Shown: positions 8,958-17,610 of the stretch, piece after piece
Position numbering within the stretch: the stretch's first letter is position 1
How the letters are laid out: every line of letters starts with the position of its first letter
Assembly: GCA_944326815.1 (NCBI GenBank)
Contig: CALVFI010000006.1
Location: forward strand, 1-64,000
DNA from: an uncultured Rikenellaceae bacterium
GTDB taxonomy: Bacteria; Bacteroidota; Bacteroidia; Bacteroidales; Rikenellaceae
DNA length: 64,000 bases
Reading direction: 5' to 3'
Made by a program: the position numbers and the translations under genes
The notes under the pieces: generated by a model
Seen by the model: the letters and a program-made list of their open reading frames with translations, nothing else
Told to the model about the DNA's origin: nothing
Databases searched by the model: none

Positions 8958-9545
8958 AACACAACAAAACCATTCCCTCCACGGCCAAAAAACAACAATG
9001 AGCCCCGGGGGGTGAGAAGAGCGCCCGAAAAAGAGATGCCTCATCGGATCAATGAGGCAATTACCGCTCCGCAGGTGCGAGTGGTGGGTGATAATATAGA
9101 GGCATCGGTGGTATTGCCCATTCGAGAGGCCTTGCGTATGGCTGACGAGATGGAACTCGATCTGATCGAGATTTCACCAAAGGCCGATCCCCCCGTGTGT
9201 CGAATTGCCGACTACCAGAAGTTCCTTTATCAGCAGAAGAAAAAGGCCAAGGAGATCAAGGCCAAGGCGGTCAAGGTGGTAATCAAGGAGATTCGTTTCG
9301 GGCCTCAGACGGACGATCATGACTACAACTTCAAGTTGCGTCATGCTCAGAACTTTATCAGCGAGGGTGCCAAGGTCAAGGCGTATGTCTTTTTCCGGGG
9401 GCGTTCGATTGTTTTCAAGGAGCAGGGAGAGATCCTGTTGTTGCGTTTTGCGACCGATCTGGAGGATATCGCCAAAGTGGAGATGATGCCCAAGTTGGAA
9501 GGTAAGCGCATGACGATGGTGCTTGTCCCCAAGCCTAAGAAATAG
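8955..9545 (+). CDS. infC: translation initiation factor IF-3
   Basis: With the ATA start the product is 196 residues; from the GTG at 9012 it would be 177. The N-terminal domain ([18 protein letters not shown]), the lysine-rich linker (about residues 90-110) and the C-terminal domain ([22 protein letters not shown], ending [11 protein letters not shown]) are complete. IF3 binds the 30S subunit and rejects non-AUG starts. Known infC genes in other bacteria use rare starts such as AUU so that IF3 represses its own translation. AUA behind a strong Shine-Dalgarno fits that logic and is my preferred start. The extra N-terminus is rich in Pro, Asn and Arg. A hairpin terminator follows. Confidence 0.93.
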   Translation: MNTTKPFPPRPKNNNEPRGVRRAPEKEMPHRINEAITAPQVRVVGDNIEASVVLPIREALRMADEMELDLIEISPKADPPVCRIADYQKFLYQQKKKAKEIKAKAVKVVIKEIRFGPQTDDHDYNFKLRHAQNFISEGAKVKAYVFFRGRSIVFKEQGEILLLRFATDLEDIAKVEMMPKLEGKRMTMVLVPKPKK

Positions 9546-9615
9546 ACGTTACTGCAAGGACGTGCGGGTTCTCCGTGGAGCAATAATTTCCGGCAACTTG
9601 TGCGTTACATGATAG

Positions 9616-9660
9616 AAAAGGGAGAAAGATTCGTTGCGTAAACGAATCCTTCTCCCTTTT
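9616..9660. terminator. bidirectional terminator between infC and the YeiH-type gene
   Basis: A 20-bp stem (9616-9635 with 9641-9660, one mismatch) with loop GCGTA has A4 and T-run flanks on both sides. It lies between two converging genes and can serve both. Confidence 0.85.
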
Positions 9661-9684
9661 TGTATGGGGCTTTGGAAAAACGAT

Positions 9685-10722
9685 TTACAGTGCGGGGACG
9701 ATGTATTTTACCAGGGCATAACCTCCTGCCAATAGCCAGATATAGAGCAGTGCCGCCAACAAAAAGGGTTTGGGACCGGCTTTCTTGAACTTCTCGATGC
9801 TGGTTTCCGTGCCGAGTGCGGTCATGGCCATGGTGAGGAGGAAGGTGTCGAATTGATTGATGCCATTTACAACGGTCTGAGGGAGCAGATCGAGCGAATT
9901 GAATCCGATGACAGCCAGAAATCCGAAGGCGAACCAGGGAATCGTAATCTTTCCGGGCTTCGATGAAGCCTCTCCCTGAATCCCCTTTTTGTCTCGGCGA
10001 CTGAGCGCCAGTCCCATGATGACAAGTACGGGGGCCAGCATCATGACGCGGATCATCTTTACGATCACTGCCGGATCGCTGATTTCGGTCCCCATGGCGT
10101 TGCCGGCGCCGACTACGTGAGCTACCTCATGAAGCGTCGCACCCGTGTAAAGTCCCATCTGTTCCGGAGATAGATCGAGGATGCCTGCTCGGTATAATGC
10201 GGGGTAGAGAAACATGGAGAGTGTGCCGAAAATGACAACCGTCGAGACCGCAACGGCTGTTTTGTGTGGTTGTGTTTTGACTACCGGTTCGGCTCCAAGA
10301 ACGGCTGCAGCTCCGCAGATGGCACTGCCGGTGGCTGTCAGCAGCGAGAGATCCTTGTCCATCTTGAGCAGCCGGCCGAATAGAATTCCGAGGCCTATGG
10401 TCGCGCCAACGATGATGGCATCGATGAGGATGGCAGGAAGTCCGATGGCTGCCACGCTTTGAAACGTAAGTCGGAATCCATACAGAACGATGCCCAGACG
10501 CAGTACCTGTTTGCTGCAAAACAGAATGCCGGGGACCCAGGTTTGGGGTAACTGGTTCCGCAGGCTGTTGGCATACAACATTCCCAGAATGATCCCTACG
10601 ATAAGAGGGCTGAACGACAGTTTCTGGATGAACGGGAATTCGGCGATGTAGAAAGCCGAGAAAGAGAATAGCGTGATGAGCAATATGCCATGCAGGGTGC
10701 TGCTTCTTTTTTCGCTGAGCAT
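9685..10722 (-). CDS. YeiH/UPF0324 family putative sulfate exporter-type transporter
   Basis: This 345-residue inner-membrane protein has about 10 membrane segments. It shows family landmarks: an early SPLIVGIILGMLYAN, GIVLYGFRLTFQ, TGSAICGAAAV and TGATLHEVAHVVGAG. The family (TC 2.A.98, putative sulfate exporters; E. coli YeiH) has little firm biochemistry, so the substrate is unknown. Length is normal. It is transcribed alone, towards infC, from a -7 box at 10770-10763. No sulfur gene is nearby to support the family name. Confidence 0.88.
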   Translation of the reverse strand: MLSEKRSSTLHGILLITLFSFSAFYIAEFPFIQKLSFSPLIVGIILGMLYANSLRNQLPQTWVPGILFCSKQVLRLGIVLYGFRLTFQSVAAIGLPAILIDAIIVGATIGLGILFGRLLKMDKDLSLLTATGSAICGAAAVLGAEPVVKTQPHKTAVAVSTVVIFGTLSMFLYPALYRAGILDLSPEQMGLYTGATLHEVAHVVGAGNAMGTEISDPAVIVKMIRVMMLAPVLVIMGLALSRRDKKGIQGEASSKPGKITIPWFAFGFLAVIGFNSLDLLPQTVVNGINQFDTFLLTMAMTALGTETSIEKFKKAGPKPFLLAALLYIWLLAGGYALVKYIVPAL

Positions 10723-10762
10723 AATAATTAATTTTTATCGATAAGTTCTTCTTTTGTCTGCA

Positions 10763-10770
10763 CAAAAGTA
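10763..10770 (-). promoter_or_regulatory. -7 box (TACTTTTG) of the YeiH-type gene
   Basis: On the minus strand TACTTTTG fits TAnnTTTG. Transcription would start near 10756, about 34 bases before the ATG at 10722. Confidence 0.4.
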
Positions 10771-10917
10771 TATTTTTATTCAATTTGTTTTGTTTCTAAA
10801 TATTTATTAGTTATAAATAAAAGTTATTGACTTCGCGGAGTGGGGCGTCGGGAGTTTTGATGGGCAATTTTCTCCTGGCATTTTTCCTGCATTTTCTGTT
10901 CCGTTTTTTTATGAAAT

Positions 10918-10951
10918 AAAAATGCCCCTGTCTGCAAGCAGGGGCATTTTT
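10918..10951 (-). terminator. intrinsic terminator of gpsA-pgi
   Basis: A perfect 13-bp stem, AAAAATGCCCCTG with CAGGGGCATTTTT, with an 8-base loop. It lies 29 bases after the pgi stop on the minus strand. Confidence 0.88.
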
Positions 10952-10979
10952 ATCGAAATAAGGCTTCGGATACTCTTCT

Positions 10980-12323
10980 TTACAGCCGTTTGCGGATCTC
11001 GGCCGACTCTTTTTCGTAGCCTGGTTTGTCGAGCAGGGCGAACATGTTCTTTTTGTAGGCCTCTACGCCCGGTTGGTTAAAAGGATTTACCCCCAGCATG
11101 TAACCGCTGATACCGCATGCCTTCTCGAAAAAGTAGAGCAGCCCGCCGATGTAGTATTCGTTGATTTCCGGTATTTCGATGCGGATGTTGGGTACTCCGC
11201 CGTCCATGTGTGCCAGTGCCACGCCCAGTTCGGCCATCTTGTTTACCTCGCTGATGCGTTTCCCGGCCAGGAAGTTCAGTCCGTCGAGGTTCTCGGCGTC
11301 CGATTCGATAACCACCTTGTGGGCGGGATTAGTTACGCTGATGACCGTTTCGAACAGCGTCCGTTCCCCCTCTTGAATATATTGTCCCATCGAGTGCAGG
11401 TCGGCGGTCAGCGTGACGCTTGCCGGGAAGATGCCTTTCCCCTCTTTGCCCTCGCTTTCGCCATAGAGTTGCTTCCACCATTCGGCGATGTACTGAAGTT
11501 TGGGCTCATAGCTGGCCAGGATTTCGATTTTGAATCCTTTTGCGTAAAGGGCATTGCGGGTTGCGGCGTAGATGGCGGCGGGATTCTTCTCGAAAGCAAC
11601 GTCGTCGGCTGTCGCTTTCTCCATATCTTGCGCTCCGCGTACCAGTTCGGCAATATTCACACCGGCTGCGGCCAGCGGGAGCAAGCCTACCGGGGTCAGC
11701 ACGGAGAAGCGTCCGCCTACATCGTCAGGAATTACGAAGGTTGGATACCCTTCGTTGGTGGCCAGTGTCTTCAGTGCACCGCGTGCTTTGTCCGTGATGG
11801 CGACAATACGTTCGGCAGCCTCTTTTTTGCCGTACCGTTTTTCGAGCTCGGTTTTCAGGATGCGGAATGCGATTGCCGGTTCGGTTGTCGTGCCGGATTT
11901 CGAGATGACGATTACGGCGATCGAACGATCCTTCACAGCGTCGAGCAATTCATAGGTGTAGTCTTCGCTGATGTCCTGTCCGGCGAATACGATGATCGGC
12001 TTGTCGCACTCTTTTTTCAACAGCGCGAAAGAGTTGCTCATGGCCTCCAGAACTGCCTTGGCTCCGAGATACGAGCCTCCGATCCCGACGCAGATGATGA
12101 CCTCTGCCTTGCTGCGCAGGGCATCCGCCTCTTTTTGAATGGCTGCGAGTTGTGCGGCGTCGATCGAGGAGGGAAGGTTTACCCATCCCAGGAAGTCATT
12201 GCCTGCCCCTTCCCGGGTGCGCAACAGGGTGTTGGCCTTTTGGGCCTTGTCTTTCAGTGCATCGATCTCGGCAGCATTTACGGCTCCCGAGGTTTTCGAA
12301 GTGTTGATCTTGAGCATTTCCAT
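10980..12323 (-). CDS. pgi: glucose-6-phosphate isomerase
   Basis: With the start at 12323 ([10 protein letters not shown]) the protein has 447 residues, the size of the shorter bacterial PGIs. The open frame extends 26 codons further, but that part is unlike the family. It carries PGI signature 1 ([14 protein letters not shown]) and the [10 protein letters not shown] sugar-phosphate site. The C-terminal signature is [12 protein letters not shown], as in Bacteroides and low-GC Gram-positive enzymes. It interconverts glucose-6-P and fructose-6-P in the cytosol. It follows gpsA after 105 bases on the minus strand and is probably co-transcribed with it. The ATG at 12317 is an alternative start. 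Confidence 0.95.
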   Translation of the reverse strand: MEMLKINTSKTSGAVNAAEIDALKDKAQKANTLLRTREGAGNDFLGWVNLPSSIDAAQLAAIQKEADALRSKAEVIICVGIGGSYLGAKAVLEAMSNSFALLKKECDKPIIVFAGQDISEDYTYELLDAVKDRSIAVIVISKSGTTTEPAIAFRILKTELEKRYGKKEAAERIVAITDKARGALKTLATNEGYPTFVIPDDVGGRFSVLTPVGLLPLAAAGVNIAELVRGAQDMEKATADDVAFEKNPAAIYAATRNALYAKGFKIEILASYEPKLQYIAEWWKQLYGESEGKEGKGIFPASVTLTADLHSMGQYIQEGERTLFETVISVTNPAHKVVIESDAENLDGLNFLAGKRISEVNKMAELGVALAHMDGGVPNIRIEIPEINEYYIGGLLYFFEKACGISGYMLGVNPFNQPGVEAYKKNMFALLDKPGYEKESAEIRKRL

Positions 12324-12428
12324 AATCTTGGTTTTTATCGTCTTGTCATTTAATTCCTTAATTTTTCGCTGATTTCTGTCTCCTGCCTCCCGGATTTGCA
12401 ACCGGCAGGATGGGACTGTTCTGATGGA

Positions 12429-13436
12429 TCAGATCAGTTTCATCGTCAGCTCCTCCATCTGCTGAGCCGCCGGAGCCCCTCCGTACAGAATGCGATGGAC
12501 ACACTCGGCAATCGGCATGTCGATGCCGAACCGTTTGTTGATCTGCATGATGCACTCGGAGGCGTAGTATCCTTCGGCTACCATTTTCATCTCTACTTGG
12601 GCTGATTTGATGCTGTATCCGCGTCCGATCATTACGCCGAAAGTGCGGTTGCGGCTGAATTGCGAGTAGCACGTCACCAACAGGTCGCCCAAATAGACCG
12701 AAGCACACGTATCGCGTTCGAAAGCGTAACTTTGTGCCAGAAAGCGGTTCATCTCGATAGCCGCATTGGAGATTAGCACGGCTGTGAAGTTGTCGCCGTA
12801 ACCCAGCCCCAGCGCGATGCCGACCCCGATGGCATAGATATTTTTCAGTACAGCGGCATACTCCGTGCCGTAAATATCCGTTGAGGGGTTGACGTGCAGG
12901 TAATCGGTGGCGACTTTATGGCTCAATATGCGGGCGTTATCGATATTTTTGCAAACCATTGTCAGATAGGAGAGTTTCTCGAGTGCTACCTCCTCCGCAT
13001 GACAGGGCCCCGACAGGATACCGATTCGATCATAAGGAACGTGGTAGTGCTGGTTGAGGTATTCCGCGACGGTGATGTATTCGTCCGGTATGATCCCTTT
13101 GATGGCAGAAATGACGAACTTATCTTGTAGCGATACGGTCATCGGTGCAAGCGTGTCTTTCAGAAATGCCGAAGGGACAGCCAGGATTACGATATCCGCC
13201 TGGTCGACTACCTGATTGATGTCACTCGACACGTCGATTCTTTCGCGAGGAAAGCGTACGTCCCGCAGATAGCGAGGGTTGGAACCTTTTGTTCGAATGT
13301 GTTCGAGTACCTGGGGATTGCGGATGTGCCATCCTACGCGGGATTCATTCTCAAGCAGGATTTTCATCAGTGCCGTTGCCCAACTGCCGTAGCCTATGAC
13401 TGCGCACCGTGCTTCCGTATTGATTTTGTAAACCAT
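12429..13436 (-). CDS. gpsA: NAD(P)H-dependent glycerol-3-phosphate dehydrogenase
   Basis: This 335-residue protein makes sn-glycerol-3-phosphate from dihydroxyacetone phosphate for phospholipid synthesis. The N-terminal Rossmann motif is GYGSWATA. SGPCHAEEVA and EYAAVLKNIYAIGVG, with the catalytic lysine, are typical of GpsA. The C-terminal helical domain is complete. The gene is divergent from purH with 105 bases between start codons. Its own -7 box is at 13463-13456. pgi follows in the same direction, the order seen in other Bacteroidales. Confidence 0.96.
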   Translation of the reverse strand: MVYKINTEARCAVIGYGSWATALMKILLENESRVGWHIRNPQVLEHIRTKGSNPRYLRDVRFPRERIDVSSDINQVVDQADIVILAVPSAFLKDTLAPMTVSLQDKFVISAIKGIIPDEYITVAEYLNQHYHVPYDRIGILSGPCHAEEVALEKLSYLTMVCKNIDNARILSHKVATDYLHVNPSTDIYGTEYAAVLKNIYAIGVGIALGLGYGDNFTAVLISNAAIEMNRFLAQSYAFERDTCASVYLGDLLVTCYSQFSRNRTFGVMIGRGYSIKSAQVEMKMVAEGYYASECIMQINKRFGIDMPIAECVHRILYGGAPAAQQMEELTMKLI

Positions 13437-13455
13437 TTCTGTGAATATTGCGCCA

Positions 13456-13463
13456 CAAACCTA
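13456..13463 (-). promoter_or_regulatory. -7 box (TAGGTTTG) of gpsA
   Basis: Fits TAnnTTTG on the minus strand, 19 bases before the gpsA ATG. It is back-to-back with the purH promoter. Confidence 0.5.
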
Positions 13464-13482
13464 CATAATTTTTATTAATTTG

Positions 13483-13513
13483 TTGGAATGAACACGCACT
13501 TTTTTTACCTTTG
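13483..13513 (+). promoter_or_regulatory. promoter of purH and the mre operon
   Basis: TACCTTTG (13506-13513) matches the -7 consensus. TTG (13483-13485) stands 20 bases upstream in the -33 position. The transcript would begin near 13520, so codons before that cannot belong to purH. Confidence 0.65.
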
Positions 13514-13541
13514 TCCAATAGTTATCAATCAGGAAAAATCA

Positions 13542-15074
13542 GTGGCTTTGAAAAAGATTAAGAGTGCATTAATATCCGTTTATTACAAGGATGGATTAGA
13601 TGAAATCGTGAAGAAACTGTCGGCCTCCGGAGTGACGATCTATTCCACCGGAGGAACGTTGAAATTTATTGAGGGACTGGGAGTACAGGCCCAGTCGGTA
13701 GAGGGTCTGACCGGGTATCCGTCGATTCTGGGCGGACGTGTGAAGACGCTTCATCCCTCGGTTTTCGGCGGTATTCTGGCCCGTCGCGACAATGCCCAGG
13801 ACCTGGAACAGATGAAACAATACGGTATTCCGGAGATCGATTTGGTGATTGTGGATCTCTATCCTTTCGAGGAGACGGTGGCTTCGGGAGCCGACGAACA
13901 GTCCATCATCGAAAAGATCGATATTGGCGGCATCTCGTTGATTCGTGCCGCAGCAAAAAATTATAAAGATACTGTCATTGTTCCTTCGGTCAAACAATAC
14001 GGGCAATTGTTGGAGTTGCTTGACAGTCAGGACTGCTCGACCACGCTGGAACAGCGTCGTCGTTTTGCCGCGCAGGCATTTATGGTGAGCTCACACTATG
14101 ATAGCGCCATTTTCCGTTACTTTAACCAGAAGGAGCAGATTCCCGCTTTTCGTGAGAGCTATGATCAGGCGGTGGAGTTGCGTTACGGCGAGAATCCGCA
14201 CCAGAAGGCGATGTTCTTCGGCGACCTCGGCAAGATGTTCGAGCAGTTGCATGGGAAAGAGATCTCCTATAATAACATGTTGGATATAGATGCTGCGGTG
14301 AATCTGATCGAGGAGTTCAAGGATGCCGATCCGACCTTTGCAATTCTGAAGCATAACAATGCCTGCGGTATCGCTATGCGTCCCACCTTGTTGGAGGCCT
14401 GGAAGACGGCTCTTTCGTGTGATCCGGTATCGGCATTCGGCGGTGTACTGATCTGCAATCGTCCGGTGGATAAGGCTGTGGCCGAAGAGATCAATAAACT
14501 CTTCTTTGAGGTTATCCTCGCCCCGGGATATGATTCTGAAGCGTTGGCCGTGTTGGAGACGAAAAAGAACCGCATCATTCTGGTGCTGAAAGATACCACG
14601 AGAAGCGATAAACAGTTCCGGAGTCTGCTCAATGGCGTCGCCGTACAGGAACGCGATACGAAAGTGGGAGGGAAAGATACCGAAGCTCGTCCTGCTACGG
14701 TGAAAAAACCAACCGAACAACAGATGAAAGATTTGATTTTTGCAAATATACTGGTAAAACACTCCAAAAGTAATGCCATCGTATTGGCTAAGGACAATAT
14801 GTTGCTTGCCAGCGGTATCGGGCAGACTTCCCGTGTGGACTCGCTCAAGCAGGCCATAGCCAAGGCGAAGAGTTTCGGGTTTGATCTCAAAGGGGCAGTT
14901 ATGGCTTCGGATGCTTATTTTCCGTTTGGCGATAGCGTGGAGATTGCACATGGCGAGGGAATCGACTGTGTGATCCAGCCAGGAGGATCGGTCCGAGACA
15001 GCGAAAGTATCGATTATTGCAATGCGCACGATATGGCGATGGTCTTTACCGGAATGCGTCATTTTAAACATTAA
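13542..15074 (+). CDS. purH: bifunctional AICAR formyltransferase / IMP cyclohydrolase
   Basis: From the GTG at 13542 the product is 510 residues and begins VALKKIKSALISVYYKDGLDEIV, matching the family N-terminus. An upstream ATG at 13488 lies before the promoter's transcription start and is rejected. The N-terminal MGS-like domain (about 1-150; STGGT, GGRVKTLHP) is the cyclohydrolase. The rest is the formyltransferase with LKHNNACGIA and the C-terminal GGSVRDSESIDYCN. It catalyses the last two steps of IMP synthesis. mreB starts 18 bases later, so purine synthesis and the cell-shape genes probably share a transcript, a known order in Bacteroidales. Confidence 0.96.
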   Translation: MALKKIKSALISVYYKDGLDEIVKKLSASGVTIYSTGGTLKFIEGLGVQAQSVEGLTGYPSILGGRVKTLHPSVFGGILARRDNAQDLEQMKQYGIPEIDLVIVDLYPFEETVASGADEQSIIEKIDIGGISLIRAAAKNYKDTVIVPSVKQYGQLLELLDSQDCSTTLEQRRRFAAQAFMVSSHYDSAIFRYFNQKEQIPAFRESYDQAVELRYGENPHQKAMFFGDLGKMFEQLHGKEISYNNMLDIDAAVNLIEEFKDADPTFAILKHNNACGIAMRPTLLEAWKTALSCDPVSAFGGVLICNRPVDKAVAEEINKLFFEVILAPGYDSEALAVLETKKNRIILVLKDTTRSDKQFRSLLNGVAVQERDTKVGGKDTEARPATVKKPTEQQMKDLIFANILVKHSKSNAIVLAKDNMLLASGIGQTSRVDSLKQAIAKAKSFGFDLKGAVMASDAYFPFGDSVEIAHGEGIDCVIQPGGSVRDSESIDYCNAHDMAMVFTGMRHFKH

Positions 15075-15092
15075 AAAATCTGTCTACGATCC

Positions 15093-16112
15093 ATGGGACT
15101 TTTCTCTTTGACTCAGGAGCTGGCGATAGACCTCGGTACGGCCAATACGATTATTATTAGCAACGGCAAGATCATGGTAGATGAGCCGTCGATCGTTGCT
15201 GTGGATTACCATACGGGCAAACTCGTGGCTATCGGTCATCAAGCACGTCAGATGCACGGCAAAACGCACCAGAATATCAAGACGATCCGTCCGCTGAAAG
15301 ATGGCGTGATCGCTGATTTTACCGCTACGGAATTGATGTTGCGCGGTATGATCCGGAAGGTCAAGACCAGTGGCCATTTGTTCAGCCCTTCCCTGAAGAT
15401 GGTGATTTGTATACCGTCCGGTTCTACAAATGTGGAGATCCGTGCAGTGCGGGATTCGGCAGAACATGCCGGAGGTCGTGAAGTATACATGATCTATGAG
15501 CCGATGGCTGCAGCTCTGGGGGCAGGTCTTGATGTGGAGGCCCCTGAAGGTCATATGATTATCGATATCGGCGGCGGTACGACCGAAATCGCTTGTATTT
15601 CGCTGGGAGGAATTGTTTGCAGCGAGAGCATCAATGTGGCAGGTGATGTGTTTACGGAAGATATTCAGGCTTATGTTCGTCAGCAACATAATATTCGTAT
15701 CGGTGAACGTACGGCGGAGGATATCAAGTTGGCCGTGGGAGCTGCCGTGTCTGAGTTGGATGATGAGCCGGAGGACTTTGTGGTGACAGGTCCTAATGTC
15801 CTTACGTCACTGCCTTCGACCATTACGCTCTCCTATAGCGAAATTGCCTATGCGCTTGAGAAATCGCTTGTGAAGATAGATGCTACCATCATGAAAGTGC
15901 TGGAGATGGTTCCGCCCGAGTTGTATGCGGATATTGTACGGAATGGGATCTATCTGGCGGGCGGAGGTGCATTGTTACGTGGGCTGGATCGACGTCTTTC
16001 AGAGAAAACGAATATTCCGTTTATCGTGACGGACGATCCGTTGAGGGCCGTGGCGCGTGGAACGGGCATCGCATTGAAGAATATTCATAAGTTCTCGTTT
16101 TTGATGAAATAA
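15093..16112 (+). CDS. mreB: rod shape-determining actin-like protein MreB
   Basis: This 339-residue actin-fold ATPase forms membrane-associated filaments that guide sidewall synthesis. Phosphate-1 is IDLGTANT, phosphate-2 MIIDIGGGTTE and the adenosine motif IYLAGGGALLRG. The N-terminus MGLFSLTQE is short and amphipathic, as in other MreBs. It heads the mreBCD-mrdA-rodA block directly after purH. A 107-base gap with a strong hairpin separates it from mreC, so mreB could be expressed at a higher level than the rest. Confidence 0.97.
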   Translation: MGLFSLTQELAIDLGTANTIIISNGKIMVDEPSIVAVDYHTGKLVAIGHQARQMHGKTHQNIKTIRPLKDGVIADFTATELMLRGMIRKVKTSGHLFSPSLKMVICIPSGSTNVEIRAVRDSAEHAGGREVYMIYEPMAAALGAGLDVEAPEGHMIIDIGGGTTEIACISLGGIVCSESINVAGDVFTEDIQAYVRQQHNIRIGERTAEDIKLAVGAAVSELDDEPEDFVVTGPNVLTSLPSTITLSYSEIAYALEKSLVKIDATIMKVLEMVPPELYADIVRNGIYLAGGGALLRGLDRRLSEKTNIPFIVTDDPLRAVARGTGIALKNIHKFSFLMK

Positions 16113-16140
16113 TATAGGGAGAGAGAATTATAATAGTATG

Positions 16141-16182
16141 CGCAGCAGAGAACCGTATCGCAATAAAAGGGGCTCTGCTGCG
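16141..16182 (+). repeat. intercistronic inverted repeat between mreB and mreC
   Basis: CGCAGCAGAG (16141-16150) and CTCTGCTGCG (16173-16182) are perfectly complementary, with a 22-base loop. Only TTT follows the stem, so it is a weak terminator at best. It could limit readthrough or protect the mreB message 3' end. Confidence 0.6.
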
Positions 16183-16219
16183 TTTACGGTAAAATAGGCC
16201 GGGCCATTGATTTCCGACG

Positions 16220-17059
16220 ATGAGAAAACTGATTCTGTTTTTCAAGAAGATTTACGTACTGTTGCTCTTTATCGTGCTGGAGTCCCTTGCATTGCATTTT
16301 TACGCAGGGAGCACCAGTTATACGAAAGCAAAGTTGCTCGGGGCGTCGAATGCCGTGGTCGGAAGCATCTATAAACAATTTGCCGATATCGGCGATTATT
16401 TTGGACTACGTCACGAAAACGATGTGTTGCTCGAGGAACTTACTCGGTTGAGGAATGAGTTCGAAGTGTATCGGGCTACGCATCGCACTCCTGTTGATTC
16501 ATTAGCGTCTCCGGAAGGCGAGGTGGCTGAATATATCTATTCAACTGCTTATGTAATCAACAACTCCATTACCCGACAGGAGAATTACATCATGCTCGAC
16601 AAAGGGCGTCGGGATGGGGTGGAACCCAATATGGCACTTGTAACCCCGGAAGGGACCATCGTAGGTTATGTGCTCAGTTGCCGGAATAAGTTTTCGGTAG
16701 CTATCTCGGTGTTGAATACGAATTTCCGGACTGTGGGAAAGATCAAGGGCAAAGAGAGTTTCGGTTCGATCTACTGGGACGGGCGTGATCACAGTTATGT
16801 GACACTTTCCGAAATCCCGAAATATACGGAGATCCAACCCGGAGATACCATCGTAACGGGCTACTCTTCCATCTTCCCGCCTAATCTGGAGATCGGGCGG
16901 GTGGAAAGTTCACAGATGAATCCTACGGGGTATTACGACGTGAAAGTGAAACTTACCACACGGATGTCCGGACTGAAACGGGTCTTTTTAGTCCGGTATG
17001 CCGATGCGGTGGAGCGTATGTTGCTCGAAGAAGAGGTTCTGAAGAGCGAAAACAATTAA
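16220..17059 (+). CDS. mreC: rod shape-determining protein MreC
   Basis: This 279-residue protein has one N-terminal membrane helix (about 10-27) and a short coiled coil (about 63-80, ENDVLLEELTRLRNEFEVYRA). The periplasmic beta-rich MreC domain follows, with NYIMLDKGRRDGVEPNMAL, VVGYVLS-like and GDTIVTGYSSIFPPNLEIG segments. It links the MreB filament and PBP2/RodA across the membrane. It lies in the mre operon, with mreD starting 15 bases later. Confidence 0.93.
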   Translation: MRKLILFFKKIYVLLLFIVLESLALHFYAGSTSYTKAKLLGASNAVVGSIYKQFADIGDYFGLRHENDVLLEELTRLRNEFEVYRATHRTPVDSLASPEGEVAEYIYSTAYVINNSITRQENYIMLDKGRRDGVEPNMALVTPEGTIVGYVLSCRNKFSVAISVLNTNFRTVGKIKGKESFGSIYWDGRDHSYVTLSEIPKYTEIQPGDTIVTGYSSIFPPNLEIGRVESSQMNPTGYYDVKVKLTTRMSGLKRVFLVRYADAVERMLLEEEVLKSENN

Positions 17060-17073
17060 TAACGCAGACAGAG

Positions 17074-17610
17074 ATGGTGAATAGAATAATCGAATACGCG
17101 GTTTTTTTCGTGACACTGGTGTTGTTGCAACTGTTTCTGTTCAACAATCTGAACCTGAGCGTATACGTCAATCCCTTGGTCTATGTGGCATTTATCGTTC
17201 TGCTGCCGATGGAGACGCCCCCTGTGGCGATGTTGCTGCTGGGGCTGCTTTTGGGGGTCAATATGGATTTGGTGATGGGGACGGCCGGAATCAATACGAT
17301 AGCGACTCTGTTTACGGCCTATACGCGTCCGGTGGCATTGCGTATGGTGCTGGCCAAGGATGATATTCGTGACGGAGGGATTCCCAGTCCGGTTCGGATG
17401 GGACGGGGTAAGTTTATCCGCTATGCAGGAATAGTGGTGTTTCTGCAATGTTTTGTTTTCTTTACCTTCGAATCGCTCACGTGGAGTTATTACTATCTGA
17501 CTCTTCTGCGGATCGTGCTCAGTACGATCGTGACTACGATTCTGGTTTGGTTCTCTCAGATGTTGTTCCTCGGGAATTATGGCCGGGGATATAAATCGAA
17601 TGACCGATGA
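17074..17610 (+). CDS. mreD: rod shape-determining protein MreD
   Basis: This 178-residue membrane protein has about five segments. The family has little sequence conservation, but position between mreC and mrdA, length and hydrophobic profile all fit. It contains the usual start-region pattern of MreD (LLQLFLFNNLNLSVYVNPLVY) and a GLLLGVNMDLVMGTAGINT loop. It belongs to the elongasome in the inner membrane. The last four bases overlap the mrdA start (ATGA-type coupling). Confidence 0.88.
   Translation: MVNRIIEYAVFFVTLVLLQLFLFNNLNLSVYVNPLVYVAFIVLLPMETPPVAMLLLGLLLGVNMDLVMGTAGINTIATLFTAYTRPVALRMVLAKDDIRDGGIPSPVRMGRGKFIRYAGIVVFLQCFVFFTFESLTWSYYYLTLLRIVLSTIVTTILVWFSQMLFLGNYGRGYKSNDR

Noticed and set aside
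11073..12353. 426-residue open frame antisense to pgi
   Set aside because: Lies wholly within pgi and resembles no family; it is a by-product of codon bias.
14091..15071. 326-residue open frame antisense to purH
   Set aside because: Covers the formyltransferase domain in reverse; no family features.
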